From: Acidobacteriota bacterium
GTDB lineage: Bacteria; Acidobacteriota; Aminicenantia; Aminicenantales; Saccharicenantaceae
Direction: 5' to 3'
DNA: 64,000 bases
Assembly (NCBI GenBank): GCA_039683095.1
Contig: JBDKSB010000013.1
Span: 104,595-168,594, forward strand
Below, piece after piece: positions 39,480-48,844 of this stretch. The position numbers and the translations under genes are program-made. How positions within the stretch are numbered: the stretch's first letter is position 1; each line of letters opens with the position of its first letter. A model generated the notes under the pieces. It was not told the origin of the DNA. It did no database searches and was given only the letters and a program-made list of their open reading frames with translations.

Positions 39480-42400
39480 TTATATGTCAGCGTCTTCATC
39501 GGGAGTAGTTGGCCCGAAAGATAACTCGCCCTGTCTATTCGATCCCTTTCGGGCCTGGCGGGGCGCTTCGCGAGCCTCCTTGGACACTGGGGGAAGTTCA
39601 TTGGCAGAGAACAGCGGCCCGGCGAGGATCTCTTCAAGCAGCATCTTCTGTTTCGGATAGCCCTTGATGGTCTTCTCGAGAACCCAAAGGAGTTCTAGAA
39701 GCTCCCTCGTGAATTCCCTAGTCCAGGAGCGGGGCCGGATGTCATCGAGCGGGCTCGACTTGCGTCCCGAGCGCTCCTTCATCCGGTATCCGAGCCAGGA
39801 TTTGACCACCTTGAGGCCTGAGACTTCGAATTCATAAACATCTCGTTCGACGGGTCCGAATGCACCATCGCCGACATGAAGAATCCTTGTATCTTCATCA
39901 TATCGAAAATCATTCGGGTAACGATCTTCCTCCTCGGGGACGGCTCGGATGCACTTGGCCTGGCCGGACGGAATCCGGCCCTGTTCTCGACCCTTCACCA
40001 CGAATCTCTCACCATATGTGTGCAGCCAGATGAGCGACTTCCCCAGCTCCGCGGCGCGGAAGAACAGGTCGGGGGTCTTGGTCAAGGGGACGCGGATCTC
40101 CCGGCTCGCCAGCTCGGGAGAAAAACGCGACGTGTATTCCGGCTGAGCGAGGACGGCGTAGATATATCCGGCGAGATCCTCCGCTAAGACCGGCTTCTTA
40201 AGGCCCATGGAGAGATAACCCAGAAGGCCCGGAGCGATATTGGCTTCTTGGGCCGAGGGGTCGCGGTAAAGGGGAAGTATGTCTTTCCCTCCATAAGATC
40301 CCCGGAAATGATGACGGTCGGGAACATGGCCGCACGCCGTCAGCGCCGGACCCCCTCCAAGAGGATGATTAAACAAGCTCGATAAATATACCTGCTTTCC
40401 GCTATCGGCGTTCCAAAGAGGCTCTCGAGGGCGGGAAATAATCCGGTTGTCCGCAAGGATCCACTGACGGTCAAGCGATCTGAAGCTGAGACGAACAATC
40501 GCGCAGGGAGGCGATCCTGCCGGCAGTGATGAGATTGGCGGCAACTTCGCAAATGGCGGCTTAATTTCATTTGGGCTCAAGGAAACCGTCCGATCGCCGC
40601 TCTCTTTCATGAGTTCGGCTCTTTTATCTGAAGCGAGGAGTGTCTCCCATCTCCTTAGGAGAACTCCCTTCTCCATGGCGATCGGCCAGGAGCGCTTTGT
40701 CTCTATACCCGAATACTGCCAAGGCATGATATCCGTAAGAAGCGGCCAAGAAATGAACTTGCCTTTCCCCTCCGGTCTGAATCTAGCTTGCCAAACTGGT
40801 GAGATTCTCTCCCACTTCAGGTTCTTTGCCGAGTGAACTAGAGCAAGCTTTTCCAGTTTTTCTTGCCTGCTGCCATCAATCCGCGTATAGCGGACAGCGG
40901 CAGGTTGTACTGAATCCTTCTTGGCCTTTCGCCACGCCACGAATATAGATACTGGCGTCTGGATGGCAAAGACATTCTCGTCTTTGCGGGTCCCCCGCCC
41001 TTCTCCGCCAAGGTCGATGATGTCGATATGGTCGCAGATCCGGCGCATGTGCTCGCGGACCCCGGCAAAGGCATCGCCGTCCAGGTAGCTGGAGGCCGTT
41101 ATGAACGATACGATTCCCGGCCCGACCGCGGATTCGTGTTCGAAGACCTTCCATAGCGCCCATCGGATGAAATAGACATATTGGTTATAGAGGTTCTTGA
41201 GGTGGATGCCAAAGCCGGCCTTCCGGGCTGGCTCGAGAAAATCCTCGAGAATGGCCTTTTGGCCTTCCTCGCCATACCGCACCCATCCTCCTGTAACTGA
41301 GCGATTCGCTTCTTGGGCGGCTTCGTGCCGCCCATAGGGAGGATTCCCGAGGCAAACCAGGACGTGTTCGGAGTCCTTGACCTTAAGCGCCCTCTTATGC
41401 TCTTCGGCGATCGGCTTGTGAAAAAGCGGCGGCGCGGGAGGCCGCGTATGAGGCGACTCCAGCGTATTCGTCAAATAGATGCCGACGCCGGCTGGCGGGA
41501 GCGCGGCTCCGTGGGCCATGATGGCGCGGGCGAACCTGAGCTGCGCGACGGCATAAGGCCCGACCATCCATTCGAAGCCATGAAGGTTCCTGGCTAAGGA
41601 GCGCGCCCCGCCCCGGACAGCGCCGGGTCCCTCTTCAGCCTCGACCCGCCCCAAGGCGTGTTCGATGATGCCGAGAAGATACGTCCCCGTTCCAAGGGCA
41701 GGATCCAAAGTGACGACACCGGGTTCTACAAAGCCCATCGTCTGTCCGAGTTCCCCGGAGAGGATCTCGTCGATCAAGGCAACTTGGCAACGGACCACTT
41801 CGACCGGGGTATAGTAGACGCCCCATTCTTTCCGGAGCTTCGGATCGTATTTGGCCAGGAAGAATTCATAGAAGTACAGCCAGGGGTCCCGGCCGCCCTC
41901 GGCCATCTTGAGCGTCTTGGGCAGCACCTCCTGAATGACCCGCTGGGTCAATCCCAGAGAAGAAGAAATCTCCGCGCGGGCCTGGGGATCCGTCAGGAAC
42001 TGCAGAGATCTGGACAAGAGGAGATGGTGGGATTCCAAGACCCGATAGGCGTCATTCAGATCGAGGGCGTTGGCCCCCTCAAGCTTGGCAAGAAGCAACG
42101 CAAATATGACCGTCTGAGCGTAGGCGTCGGCAAATTGCCGGTCGGTTGCTTCCGGGAAGAGAAGATTCTTGATCTCCTTCTTGAGACTCTGCAACGGCGA
42201 TTTCGAATTCTCCAAGGCCTCTTCCACTTCGCCGCGGATCAGGCGGCAGTATGGCGCCAGAAACTCGGCCAGGTCCTTGGGCTTCAGGGGCACAACGGGC
42301 GTCCACGAACTGAACGCCGCGAAGACCTCGAAAAGAGCCGAAGCCAGCTCCCCGGATATCGCCTCATGTCCACGGATCGTTATGTCCTCTGACGACCGCA

Positions 42401-42872
42401 GAAGGCGTCCTTCGCGTTCACCGCTTCGGAAAAGCGCCCATTCATTGCCATCGGTATACAGAATATTGGGGACAGCCTTGAATCGCTGCCATTGCTCATG
42501 ATCATGGCCCCTGTAAAGGTCGGGATTCGCGCCCTTGCCCGGCGCTTTGGCTTCGACGAAACCGATAATCTGTCTTTTATCGTGAGCCGCAAAATCCGGC
42601 TTGCCGACGCGATCCTTGAGATGGTGTTGTCCGGTCAGCAGGATGTCGCGGCCGATGATCCGGCCATAGGCTTCAAAAAGGGCCTCGAGGGGAGCCCGGA
42701 GTTTATCCTCCGGCTCTCCGGAGCCGGCGATCTCGAACCTGGCTTTGACGGAATCGGTGAAATCCGCAAGGGCGGCATGAAAAGATTCATGCGGAGTCTT
42801 CGCCCGATAATCTCCCGGTGTTTCCTTGATGAGCGGATATCTCTTTCTTCTGCCGGAGGCGCGTTTGACCAT
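39480..42872 (-). CDS. Single-chain type ISP/IIG restriction-modification enzyme
   Basis: Product of 1130 aa. An N-terminal PD-(D/E)xK nuclease has GKPDFAAHD (Asp93) and GFVEAKAP (Glu107, Lys109). A helical linker is at about 180-340. The N6-adenine methyltransferase follows, with motif I DPALGTGTYLL (about 390-400) and motif IV NPPY (510-513). The C-terminal third (about 700-1080) is a target-recognition region of the type ISP kind. There is no helicase domain, so cleavage should not need ATP translocation. One protein would both methylate and cut one site. Base composition is clearly more AT-rich than its neighbours and it sits against a decayed locus, both signs of transfer. Confidence 0.85.
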   Translation of the reverse strand: MVKRASGRRKRYPLIKETPGDYRAKTPHESFHAALADFTDSVKARFEIAGSGEPEDKLRAPLEALFEAYGRIIGRDILLTGQHHLKDRVGKPDFAAHDKRQIIGFVEAKAPGKGANPDLYRGHDHEQWQRFKAVPNILYTDGNEWALFRSGEREGRLLRSSEDITIRGHEAISGELASALFEVFAAFSSWTPVVPLKPKDLAEFLAPYCRLIRGEVEEALENSKSPLQSLKKEIKNLLFPEATDRQFADAYAQTVIFALLLAKLEGANALDLNDAYRVLESHHLLLSRSLQFLTDPQARAEISSSLGLTQRVIQEVLPKTLKMAEGGRDPWLYFYEFFLAKYDPKLRKEWGVYYTPVEVVRCQVALIDEILSGELGQTMGFVEPGVVTLDPALGTGTYLLGIIEHALGRVEAEEGPGAVRGGARSLARNLHGFEWMVGPYAVAQLRFARAIMAHGAALPPAGVGIYLTNTLESPHTRPPAPPLFHKPIAEEHKRALKVKDSEHVLVCLGNPPYGRHEAAQEANRSVTGGWVRYGEEGQKAILEDFLEPARKAGFGIHLKNLYNQYVYFIRWALWKVFEHESAVGPGIVSFITASSYLDGDAFAGVREHMRRICDHIDIIDLGGEGRGTRKDENVFAIQTPVSIFVAWRKAKKDSVQPAAVRYTRIDGSRQEKLEKLALVHSAKNLKWERISPVWQARFRPEGKGKFISWPLLTDIMPWQYSGIETKRSWPIAMEKGVLLRRWETLLASDKRAELMKESGDRTVSLSPNEIKPPFAKLPPISSLPAGSPPCAIVRLSFRSLDRQWILADNRIISRPREPLWNADSGKQVYLSSLFNHPLGGGPALTACGHVPDRHHFRGSYGGKDILPLYRDPSAQEANIAPGLLGYLSMGLKKPVLAEDLAGYIYAVLAQPEYTSRFSPELASREIRVPLTKTPDLFFRAAELGKSLIWLHTYGERFVVKGREQGRIPSGQAKCIRAVPEEEDRYPNDFRYDEDTRILHVGDGAFGPVERDVYEFEVSGLKVVKSWLGYRMKERSGRKSSPLDDIRPRSWTREFTRELLELLWVLEKTIKGYPKQKMLLEEILAGPLFSANELPPVSKEAREAPRQARKGSNRQGELSFGPTTPDEDADI

Positions 42873-42900
42873 GGCTGTCCCTCAAGGAGTAATTGGGTCA

Positions 42901-42929
42901 AGCATATGACTGTGGATGCGGATTTTCAA
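42901..42929 (-). promoter_or_regulatory. Promoter of the R-M gene
   Basis: On the minus strand, TTGAAA (42929-42924) and TATGCT (42906-42901) have a 17-bp spacer. The leader would be about 22 nt and carries GAGGG. Confidence 0.5.
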
Positions 42930-42981
42930 GCCGGAATCTCGAATCGGCGCAATCCCCCGGTGGGGGAAGTGCCGATCGATC

Positions 42982-43854
42982 TCAGGCCGATGTCAGGTTG
43001 TATTTTTTGACCAGACGGGCGGGGTGGTAGGAGAGCTTGGCCTTGCGCAGGCCCTCGACGTTCATGTCCTGCTCCCGGTTGACGAAGGCGACGCCCGGCC
43101 AGTCCCGGACGACGAACTCGCGGTTGATCCACTGGGCCAGGCCGACCAGGCCGGGGTTGGCGATCTCGATGGGGATGACGGCCATGTCCGGGGCGAGGAG
43201 CGCGCCCATGGTGAAAGCCTCGACCCGGCCGCCGACCTTGACCACCGCGCCCTTGAGATCGAGGCGCTCGAACGAGGCCAGGGCCTGGATGATCGCAGTC
43301 CGCTCGGCCCGCATGTAGAGGTCGCCGTTCGCTTTCTCCTCGAACCAGTCCTCGAGCAGCCGGAAGCAGCCGGGGACGTCGGCCCGGGTCAGGGCACGGT
43401 ACTCGTGGGCGCAGGTCGTCTCGAACTTGCGGATGCGGTTGCGCTTGCCGTCGTACTTCTTGCCTTTGAGCTCGGCCAGGTCCTGCCGCCGATAGACGTA
43501 GTCGAAGTTGCCGGGATCCTCTTCGGACCTGAAGCCCGCCCCGTACCGGGCCACGAAGCTTTCGGGGACCCGCGACAGCCGCGGCGCCCGGGCCAGGCAG
43601 GCGGCGACCGTCTCAGGGACGCGGTCTCCGCCGACAGGCGGCAGGAAATAGGGATCCTCGAAGTCGGGCTCGACCAGGACGCAGAGGCTGCCGTCGAGGA
43701 CGGTCCAGCGCGGGTGCTCCGAATCCTTCCAGATGAAAATGTTGGCGAACGACATCTCGCAGGCCTCGAAGGGCTCGCGGCGGAGGTATTCGTCGAAGAC
43801 GGCCCGGTCCTCGAGGCCGACGGGCTTGAACTCGGGAAAAGCCGGCCGGTTCAC
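42982..43854 (-). CDS. DUF2156 / phosphatidylglycerol lysyltransferase C-terminal-like protein
   Basis: Product of 290 aa. It is made of two GNAT-like halves as in the LPG-synthase C-terminal (DUF2156) family: ACEMSFANIFIWKD in the first and LKGKKYDGKRNRIRKFE in the second, with the closing INREQDMNVEGLRKAKLSYHPARLVKKY. The MprF-type membrane domain is absent, so it is a soluble aminoacyl- or acyl-transferase of unknown acceptor. The start is a GTG at 43854 sharing GTGA with the upstream GNAT stop, so the two acyltransferases are coupled. Confidence 0.82.
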   Translation of the reverse strand: MNRPAFPEFKPVGLEDRAVFDEYLRREPFEACEMSFANIFIWKDSEHPRWTVLDGSLCVLVEPDFEDPYFLPPVGGDRVPETVAACLARAPRLSRVPESFVARYGAGFRSEEDPGNFDYVYRRQDLAELKGKKYDGKRNRIRKFETTCAHEYRALTRADVPGCFRLLEDWFEEKANGDLYMRAERTAIIQALASFERLDLKGAVVKVGGRVEAFTMGALLAPDMAVIPIEIANPGLVGLAQWINREFVVRDWPGVAFVNREQDMNVEGLRKAKLSYHPARLVKKYNLTSA

Positions 43855-44264
43855 GGCTTCCGTCTCACCATGATCGTGCAGCGTTCCTGGGGGCAGCCTT
43901 CGCACCAGAAGCTCTCGCGCCGGGCCGGAAAGGTCGCGGGGATCTCCCGCGCCCGGGCGAAGCCGCACGACTCGAAAAAGCCGGGGATGATCGTGGCCAG
44001 ATGGACGTCGCCCGGCGCTTCGGCCGTCGCGGCCTCGACCAGGGCCCGGGCCACCCCCCGGCCACGGCGGTCCGGCTCGACACCGAGGGCGCAGAGCTCC
44101 AGGCAGTCCGGGTGGGTCTTGAGCGCGACCAGGCCGATGACCCGGCCGCCGTCCTCAGCGACCCAGAGCGAGTCCGTCCCCATATCGGGATAATCCAGGC
44201 CGAGCTTCCAGGCGAGATCGAGGGCGGCGGGGAGGTCCTGCGGCAGTGCTTTGCGGACTCGCAT
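43851..44264 (-). CDS. GNAT family N-acetyltransferase
   Basis: Product of 137 aa. Motif A of the fold is seen as LGVEPDRRGRGVARALVEAA, binding acetyl-CoA pyrophosphate; SLWVAEDGGRVIGLVAL forms the preceding strands. The C-terminus has a Cys cluster (FWCEGCPQERC) that could bind a metal, a feature seen in some N-acetylglutamate synthase-like GNATs. The ATG lies only 9 nt after an extended -10 (TG-G-TATAAT at 44279-44274 on the minus strand). It is translationally coupled to the DUF2156 gene. Confidence 0.85.
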   Translation of the reverse strand: MRVRKALPQDLPAALDLAWKLGLDYPDMGTDSLWVAEDGGRVIGLVALKTHPDCLELCALGVEPDRRGRGVARALVEAATAEAPGDVHLATIIPGFFESCGFARAREIPATFPARRESFWCEGCPQERCTIMVRRKP

Positions 44265-44328
44265 GCGCTTGTTATTATACCACGGACCAGGCTTCCCCCG
44301 GTCCGGCCGCCGCGGCCGGCCGCTCGCC

Positions 44329-44357
44329 TTGACAGGCCGGCGGGCGGGCAGTAAGAT
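44329..44357 (+). promoter_or_regulatory. buk-ptb promoter
   Basis: A consensus TTGACA (44329-44334) and TAAGAT (44352-44357) have a 17-bp spacer. The leader to the buk ATG would be about 83 nt. Confidence 0.65.
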
Positions 44358-44446
44358 GCTCCGTGTTCGCGGGCGGAGGCTAGGGATCGCGGATCATGCT
44401 CCCCCGCCCCGCGGGCGATGTTCCAATCCCTGAACCCTGGTGGACC

Positions 44447-45514
44447 ATGCGCCTTCTGATCATCAATCCCGGTTCGACATCGACCAAGATCGCCGTGTAC
44501 GAGGACGAACGGGAGGTCCTGTCGGTCAGCATCCCGCATTCGGCCGAAGATCTCGCGCCGTTCGGCCGGATCGTGGACCAGAGGGTTTTCCGCAAGGACA
44601 TCATCCTCGAGACGCTCAAGGCCCGCGAGATCGCCCCGGCCTCCCTGTCCGCGGTCGTCGGCCGGGGGGGACTGCTCGAGCCCATCCCCAGCGGGGTTTA
44701 CCGGGTCGATGAGCGGATGCTGTCCGACCTCTACAGCGGGGTCCAGGGCGAGCACGCCTCGAACCTCGGCGGGCTGATCGCCGACGAGATCGCCCGTCCC
44801 CTGGGCATCCCGGCCTTCATCGTCGATCCCGTCGTCGTCGACGAGCTCGACGACTGGGCCCGCCTTTCCGGCGTACCGGAGATCCGGCGCCGCAGCATCT
44901 TCCACGCCCTGAACCACAAGTACACCGCCCGCCTGGCCGCCGGCGAGATCGGCCGGCCCTACGAGGCGCTGAACCTCATCGTCTGCCATCTCGGCGGCGG
45001 CATCTCGGTCGGCGCCCACCGGAAGGGCCGGGTCGTCGACGTCAACAACGCCCTCCACGGCGAGGGGCCCATCGCGCCGGAGCGGGCCGGCACCGTGCCG
45101 GCGGGCGACCTGGTCACCCTGGCCTGCTCGGGCAGGCACGCCGAGAAGGACCTCCGGAAGATGCTGACCGGCCGCGGCGGCATGGTCGCTCATCTGAAGA
45201 CGAACGACATGCGGGAGACGCTCAGGCGCATCGGCGCCGGCGACCGCGAGGCGGAGCTCGTCTTCACGGCCATGGTCCTGACCGTGGCCAAGCAGGTCGG
45301 GGCCGCCGCCGCGGTCCTCCAGGGCCGGGTCGACGGCATCGTCCTGACCGGCGGGCTGGCCCATTCCAGGGAATTCGTCGACAAGATCAAGGACCATGTC
45401 CAGTTCCTCGGACCGGTCTTCGTCTTTCCGGGGGAGAACGAGATGGTGGCGCTGGCCGAGGCCGGCCGGCGCGTCCTCCGGGGCGAGGAAGCGGCCCGGA
45501 CCTATCCATCCTGA
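44447..45514 (+). CDS. buk: Butyrate (branched-chain acyl) kinase
   Basis: Product of 355 aa, normal for Buk and shorter than AckA. It makes ATP from butyryl- or branched-chain acyl-phosphate. It starts RLLIINPGSTSTKIAVYEDE. CHLGGGISVGAHRKGRVVDVNNALHGEGP and VLTGGLAHS are diagnostic. The ATG at 44447 is chosen on homology because no strong ribosome site is visible; an ATG at 44396 would add 17 Pro-rich residues. ptb follows after 25 bp. Confidence 0.94.
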   Translation: MRLLIINPGSTSTKIAVYEDEREVLSVSIPHSAEDLAPFGRIVDQRVFRKDIILETLKAREIAPASLSAVVGRGGLLEPIPSGVYRVDERMLSDLYSGVQGEHASNLGGLIADEIARPLGIPAFIVDPVVVDELDDWARLSGVPEIRRRSIFHALNHKYTARLAAGEIGRPYEALNLIVCHLGGGISVGAHRKGRVVDVNNALHGEGPIAPERAGTVPAGDLVTLACSGRHAEKDLRKMLTGRGGMVAHLKTNDMRETLRRIGAGDREAELVFTAMVLTVAKQVGAAAAVLQGRVDGIVLTGGLAHSREFVDKIKDHVQFLGPVFVFPGENEMVALAEAGRRVLRGEEAARTYPS

Positions 45515-45539
45515 TCGTCGTCACAGCGAAGGAGCTTTC

Positions 45540-46439
45540 ATGATCACCACCCTCAACCAGATCGTCGAGCGGGTCAAGGGCCTGCCGGCCAGGCGGCTGG
45601 CCGTGGCCGCCGCCGAGGATCCCCATACCATCGAGGCCGTCGGCCGCGCGGTCAAGGAGAAACTCGTCCGGGCCGTGCTGACCGGCGACGAGAAGGCCAT
45701 TAAGAAGGTCGCCGCCGCGAACAAGGTCGACGCCGGCCAATTCGAGATCGTCCACGAGCCGGACAAGGCCAAGGCCCTGACGCTGGCCGTCGACCTGGTC
45801 CGCTCCGGGAAGGCCGATTTCCTGATGAAGGGCCTGCTCGATTCCTCGCTCTACATCCGCGGCATCATCGACAAGGAGAAGGGGCTCCTGCCGCCCGGCC
45901 GGCTCCTGTCCCACGTCTCGGTCATTCAGGCGCCGGCCTGGAAGAAGCTCATCATCTGCGGCGACGTCGCGGTCATCCCCGCCCCGGACCTGGAGGCCAA
46001 GGTGACCATCCTGAACTACGCCATCGACGTGGCCCACAAGCTGGGCATCGAGACGCCCAAGGCCATCCTCCTCTCGGCCGTCGAGAAGGTCAATCCCAAG
46101 ATGCCCTCGACGACGGAAGCGGCCATCATCGCCAAGATGGCCGAGCGGGGCCAGATCAAGGGCGCCGTCGTCGACGGGCCCCTGGCCCTGGACGTGGCCT
46201 TCAGCGCGGAGAGCGCCCGGATCAAGGGCATCAGCTCGCCGGTGGCCGGGGACGCCGACATCCTGGTCTTCCCCAGCATCGAGGCCGGCAACATCTTCTT
46301 CAAGGCCTCGACCTACCTGGCCAAGGGCGAGCTGGGAGCCGTCGTGGCCGGGGCCCGGTGCCCGTGCGTCCTGACCTCACGCGGCGACTCGGAGGACACC
46401 AAGTTCTACTCGATCGCCCTCGGTTCGCTTCTGGCCTAG
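45540..46439 (+). CDS. ptb: Phosphate butyryltransferase
   Basis: Product of 299 aa. It exchanges CoA for phosphate on butyryl-CoA or related acyl-CoAs, supplying the substrate for Buk. It shares the PTA_PTB fold; FLMKGLLDSSLYIRGII and ILVFPSIEAGNIFFKAS are conserved, and the Asp/Ser active-site region ARCPCVLTSRGDS is near the end. GAAGGAG lies 5 nt before the ATG. The gene order is buk-ptb, the reverse of the clostridial operon. Confidence 0.93.
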   Translation: MITTLNQIVERVKGLPARRLAVAAAEDPHTIEAVGRAVKEKLVRAVLTGDEKAIKKVAAANKVDAGQFEIVHEPDKAKALTLAVDLVRSGKADFLMKGLLDSSLYIRGIIDKEKGLLPPGRLLSHVSVIQAPAWKKLIICGDVAVIPAPDLEAKVTILNYAIDVAHKLGIETPKAILLSAVEKVNPKMPSTTEAAIIAKMAERGQIKGAVVDGPLALDVAFSAESARIKGISSPVAGDADILVFPSIEAGNIFFKASTYLAKGELGAVVAGARCPCVLTSRGDSEDTKFYSIALGSLLA

Positions 46440-46489
46440 ACTTCACGCGGCCGGCGGGCGGCGTTTTGTGGTAGAATCGCGGTCAGCCG

Positions 46490-48817
46490 ATGAAGTCGCC
46501 GAAGGTCCTGGGATGGGCGGCGGCCGGGGTCGTCCTGGCGGGCGCCGCGGCCGTCATGCTGTGCCGGCCGGCCGGGTCCGGGTCTGTGTTCGGCCGGCTG
46601 ACAAAGGGCCGCGACTTCAACGTCGTCCTCGTCACGCTTGACACCGTCCGGGCCGACGCCCTGGGCTGCTACGGCCGCGGGGATGTCGAGACGCCGGCGC
46701 TGGACGGCTTCGCCGCCCGGGGGGTCCGGTTCGACCGCTGCTACGCCCAGACGCCGCTGACGCTCTCATCCCACGCGACCCTGCTGACGGGCACGCAGCC
46801 CCTGTTCCATCGCGTTCGGGACAACGGCGCGTTCGTCGTGCCTCAGAAGATGGTCACCCTGGCCGAGCTCTTTCGGGACAAGGGCTACGCCACCGGCGCG
46901 TTCATCGGCGCCTACGTGCTCGATTCGCAATGGGGCCTGGACCAGGGGTTCGACCTCTACTACGACAAGTTCGACCTGAAGAAATACCGGCGGGTTTCGC
47001 TCGAGACCGTCCGGCGGCCCGCCGACGAAGTGATGGACACGGCCCTGCCCTGGCTGGAGAGCCGGAAAGACAAGCCCTTCTTCGCCTGGATCCATCTCTA
47101 TGACGCTCACGCGCCGTACCTGCCGCCGCCGCCCTACGACGCCCGCTACGCCGGCCGTCCCTATCTCGGCGCGATCGCCTTCATCGACGCCCAGATCGGC
47201 CGGCTCCGTCAATTCCTCGAGACAAGCGGGCTTCTCGACAGGACCCTCATCGTCGTCGCCGGGGACCACGGCGAGATGCTCGGCGAGCACGGCGAGACGA
47301 CCCACGGCTTCTTCCTTTATCAGGCGGCCCTCCGAGTCCCTCTCATCATCGCCACCCCGTTCCCGCAATTCCGGGGCGTCGTCGCGGCCGAGCCGGCCGG
47401 GTTGGTCGACGTCCTGCCGACGGTCTGCCGGATGACGGGGCTCCCGGTCCCGGACGAGGTCCAGGGCCGGAGCCTGGTCCCGGCCTTCTCCGGCCGCCCC
47501 GGCCGCAAGCCGCCGCTCGTCTACAGCGAGACCTTCTATCCCCGCTTCCATTTCGGCTGGTCCGAGCTCGAGAGCGTCCAGGACGGGCGCTGGAAGCTCA
47601 TCCTGGCGCCCCGGCCCGAGCTCTACGATCTGGCCGCCGACCCGCGCGAGGAGAACGACCTGGCCGGCCGGGAGCCCGGGGTCTTCCGGGACCTGAAAGC
47701 CCGGGCCGCGGCGTTCATGGCCCGGGCCGGCCGGAACGCCTACCAGATGGACGCGGCCAAGGTCGATGCCGCCACCCGCGAGCGGCTGGCCGCCCTCGGC
47801 TACGTCGCCTCGTTCACCGACCAGGCCAAGCTCGCCGGGAAGGCGCTGGCCGACCCGAAAGACAAGATCGCCGTTTACAATGCGCTGGCCGAAGCCAGGG
47901 AAACGGCCCGGGCCGGCCGGCCGGACGAAGCGGTCGCGACGATCCGCCGGATCGTGGCCGCCGACCCGCAGATCCCGGACGCCTATTTCAATCTCGGCAG
48001 CCTGCTGGCCGAGCAAGGGAAGCTCGACGAGGCCATCGCCGCCTTCGAGCGGGTCCTCGAGATCAAGCCCGACGAGGGCTTCGCCGCCCTCAACATCGTG
48101 ACCTGCTACGAGCGGTCGGGCCGGCCGGACGAGGCCGAGCGGTTCGCCCTGGATTACCTCAGGAAAGGCGTCGAGGAACCCCATCTCTTCGCCCTCCTGG
48201 GGAGGATGAAGCTCGACCAGAAAAAGTATGACGAGGCCGTCCCCTATTTCGAGCGGTCGGTCGAGCTGGACGCCGAGCCGGCCGGTTCCCTGGACGCCCT
48301 GGCCACGATCGCCATGGCCAGGGGCGACCTGTCCCGGGCCGCGGAGTATCTCCGCCGGGCGCTGGCCATCGAGCCGGACCGTCCGAACATCCACTACCGG
48401 ATCGGCTGGATCGCCGAGAAGCAGGGCCGGACGACCGAGGCCGAGGCCGAATACCGGGCCGAGCTGCGGGTTTCCCCGAAGCACTTCCAGGCGCTCTACT
48501 ACCTGGCCCGGATCTACGACGCGGCCAAGGACTTCGGGAAGGAGCGGGAAGCCCTGGAGAAGGCGCTGGAGGCCGACCCCAAGTCCCCGCTCCCCTGCTT
48601 CTACCTGGCCCGCCTCGATCTGGCCGTTGAGGAGCGCTATCCGGAAGCCATCGAGCTGGCGCGCAGGGGCATCGCCCTCGGGCCCGGGCCGGACGACCTG
48701 GCCACGGGCTATTTTCTCCTGGCCGAGCTGTACGGGCGTGTCGGCGATACGGCCCGCTCGCGCGAATATGCCGCCAAGGGCCGGGCCCTGGCCGCGGCGA
48801 ACCGGAAACGGCCCTGA
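46490..48817 (+). CDS. Sulfatase-fold hydrolase fused to TPR repeats
   Basis: Product of 775 aa. A signal anchor is at about 8-26. The alkaline-phosphatase/sulfatase domain (about 42-450) has metal ligands Asp51 in LVTLDTVRADALG and GDHGEMLGEHG. Six or more TPR units fill about 465-760. The formylglycine motif C/S-x-P-x-R is replaced by T-L-S-S-H (Thr91 at the nucleophile place), so it is unlikely to be a true sulfatase; a Thr nucleophile fits phosphodiesterases or phosphotransferases of the superfamily. The start codon is 12 nt after an extended -10 (TG-G-TAGAAT, 46472-46477). Confidence 0.85.
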   Translation: MKSPKVLGWAAAGVVLAGAAAVMLCRPAGSGSVFGRLTKGRDFNVVLVTLDTVRADALGCYGRGDVETPALDGFAARGVRFDRCYAQTPLTLSSHATLLTGTQPLFHRVRDNGAFVVPQKMVTLAELFRDKGYATGAFIGAYVLDSQWGLDQGFDLYYDKFDLKKYRRVSLETVRRPADEVMDTALPWLESRKDKPFFAWIHLYDAHAPYLPPPPYDARYAGRPYLGAIAFIDAQIGRLRQFLETSGLLDRTLIVVAGDHGEMLGEHGETTHGFFLYQAALRVPLIIATPFPQFRGVVAAEPAGLVDVLPTVCRMTGLPVPDEVQGRSLVPAFSGRPGRKPPLVYSETFYPRFHFGWSELESVQDGRWKLILAPRPELYDLAADPREENDLAGREPGVFRDLKARAAAFMARAGRNAYQMDAAKVDAATRERLAALGYVASFTDQAKLAGKALADPKDKIAVYNALAEARETARAGRPDEAVATIRRIVAADPQIPDAYFNLGSLLAEQGKLDEAIAAFERVLEIKPDEGFAALNIVTCYERSGRPDEAERFALDYLRKGVEEPHLFALLGRMKLDQKKYDEAVPYFERSVELDAEPAGSLDALATIAMARGDLSRAAEYLRRALAIEPDRPNIHYRIGWIAEKQGRTTEAEAEYRAELRVSPKHFQALYYLARIYDAAKDFGKEREALEKALEADPKSPLPCFYLARLDLAVEERYPEAIELARRGIALGPGPDDLATGYFLLAELYGRVGDTARSREYAAKGRALAAANRKRP

Positions 48818-48844
48818 TGGTCCGAGCATCCAAGGAGGAAGACG

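Noticed and set aside
42953..42967. TCCCCC/GGGGGA hairpin after the DUF2156 gene
   Set aside because: Short arms, three-base loop and no T tract on the minus strand; not a convincing terminator.
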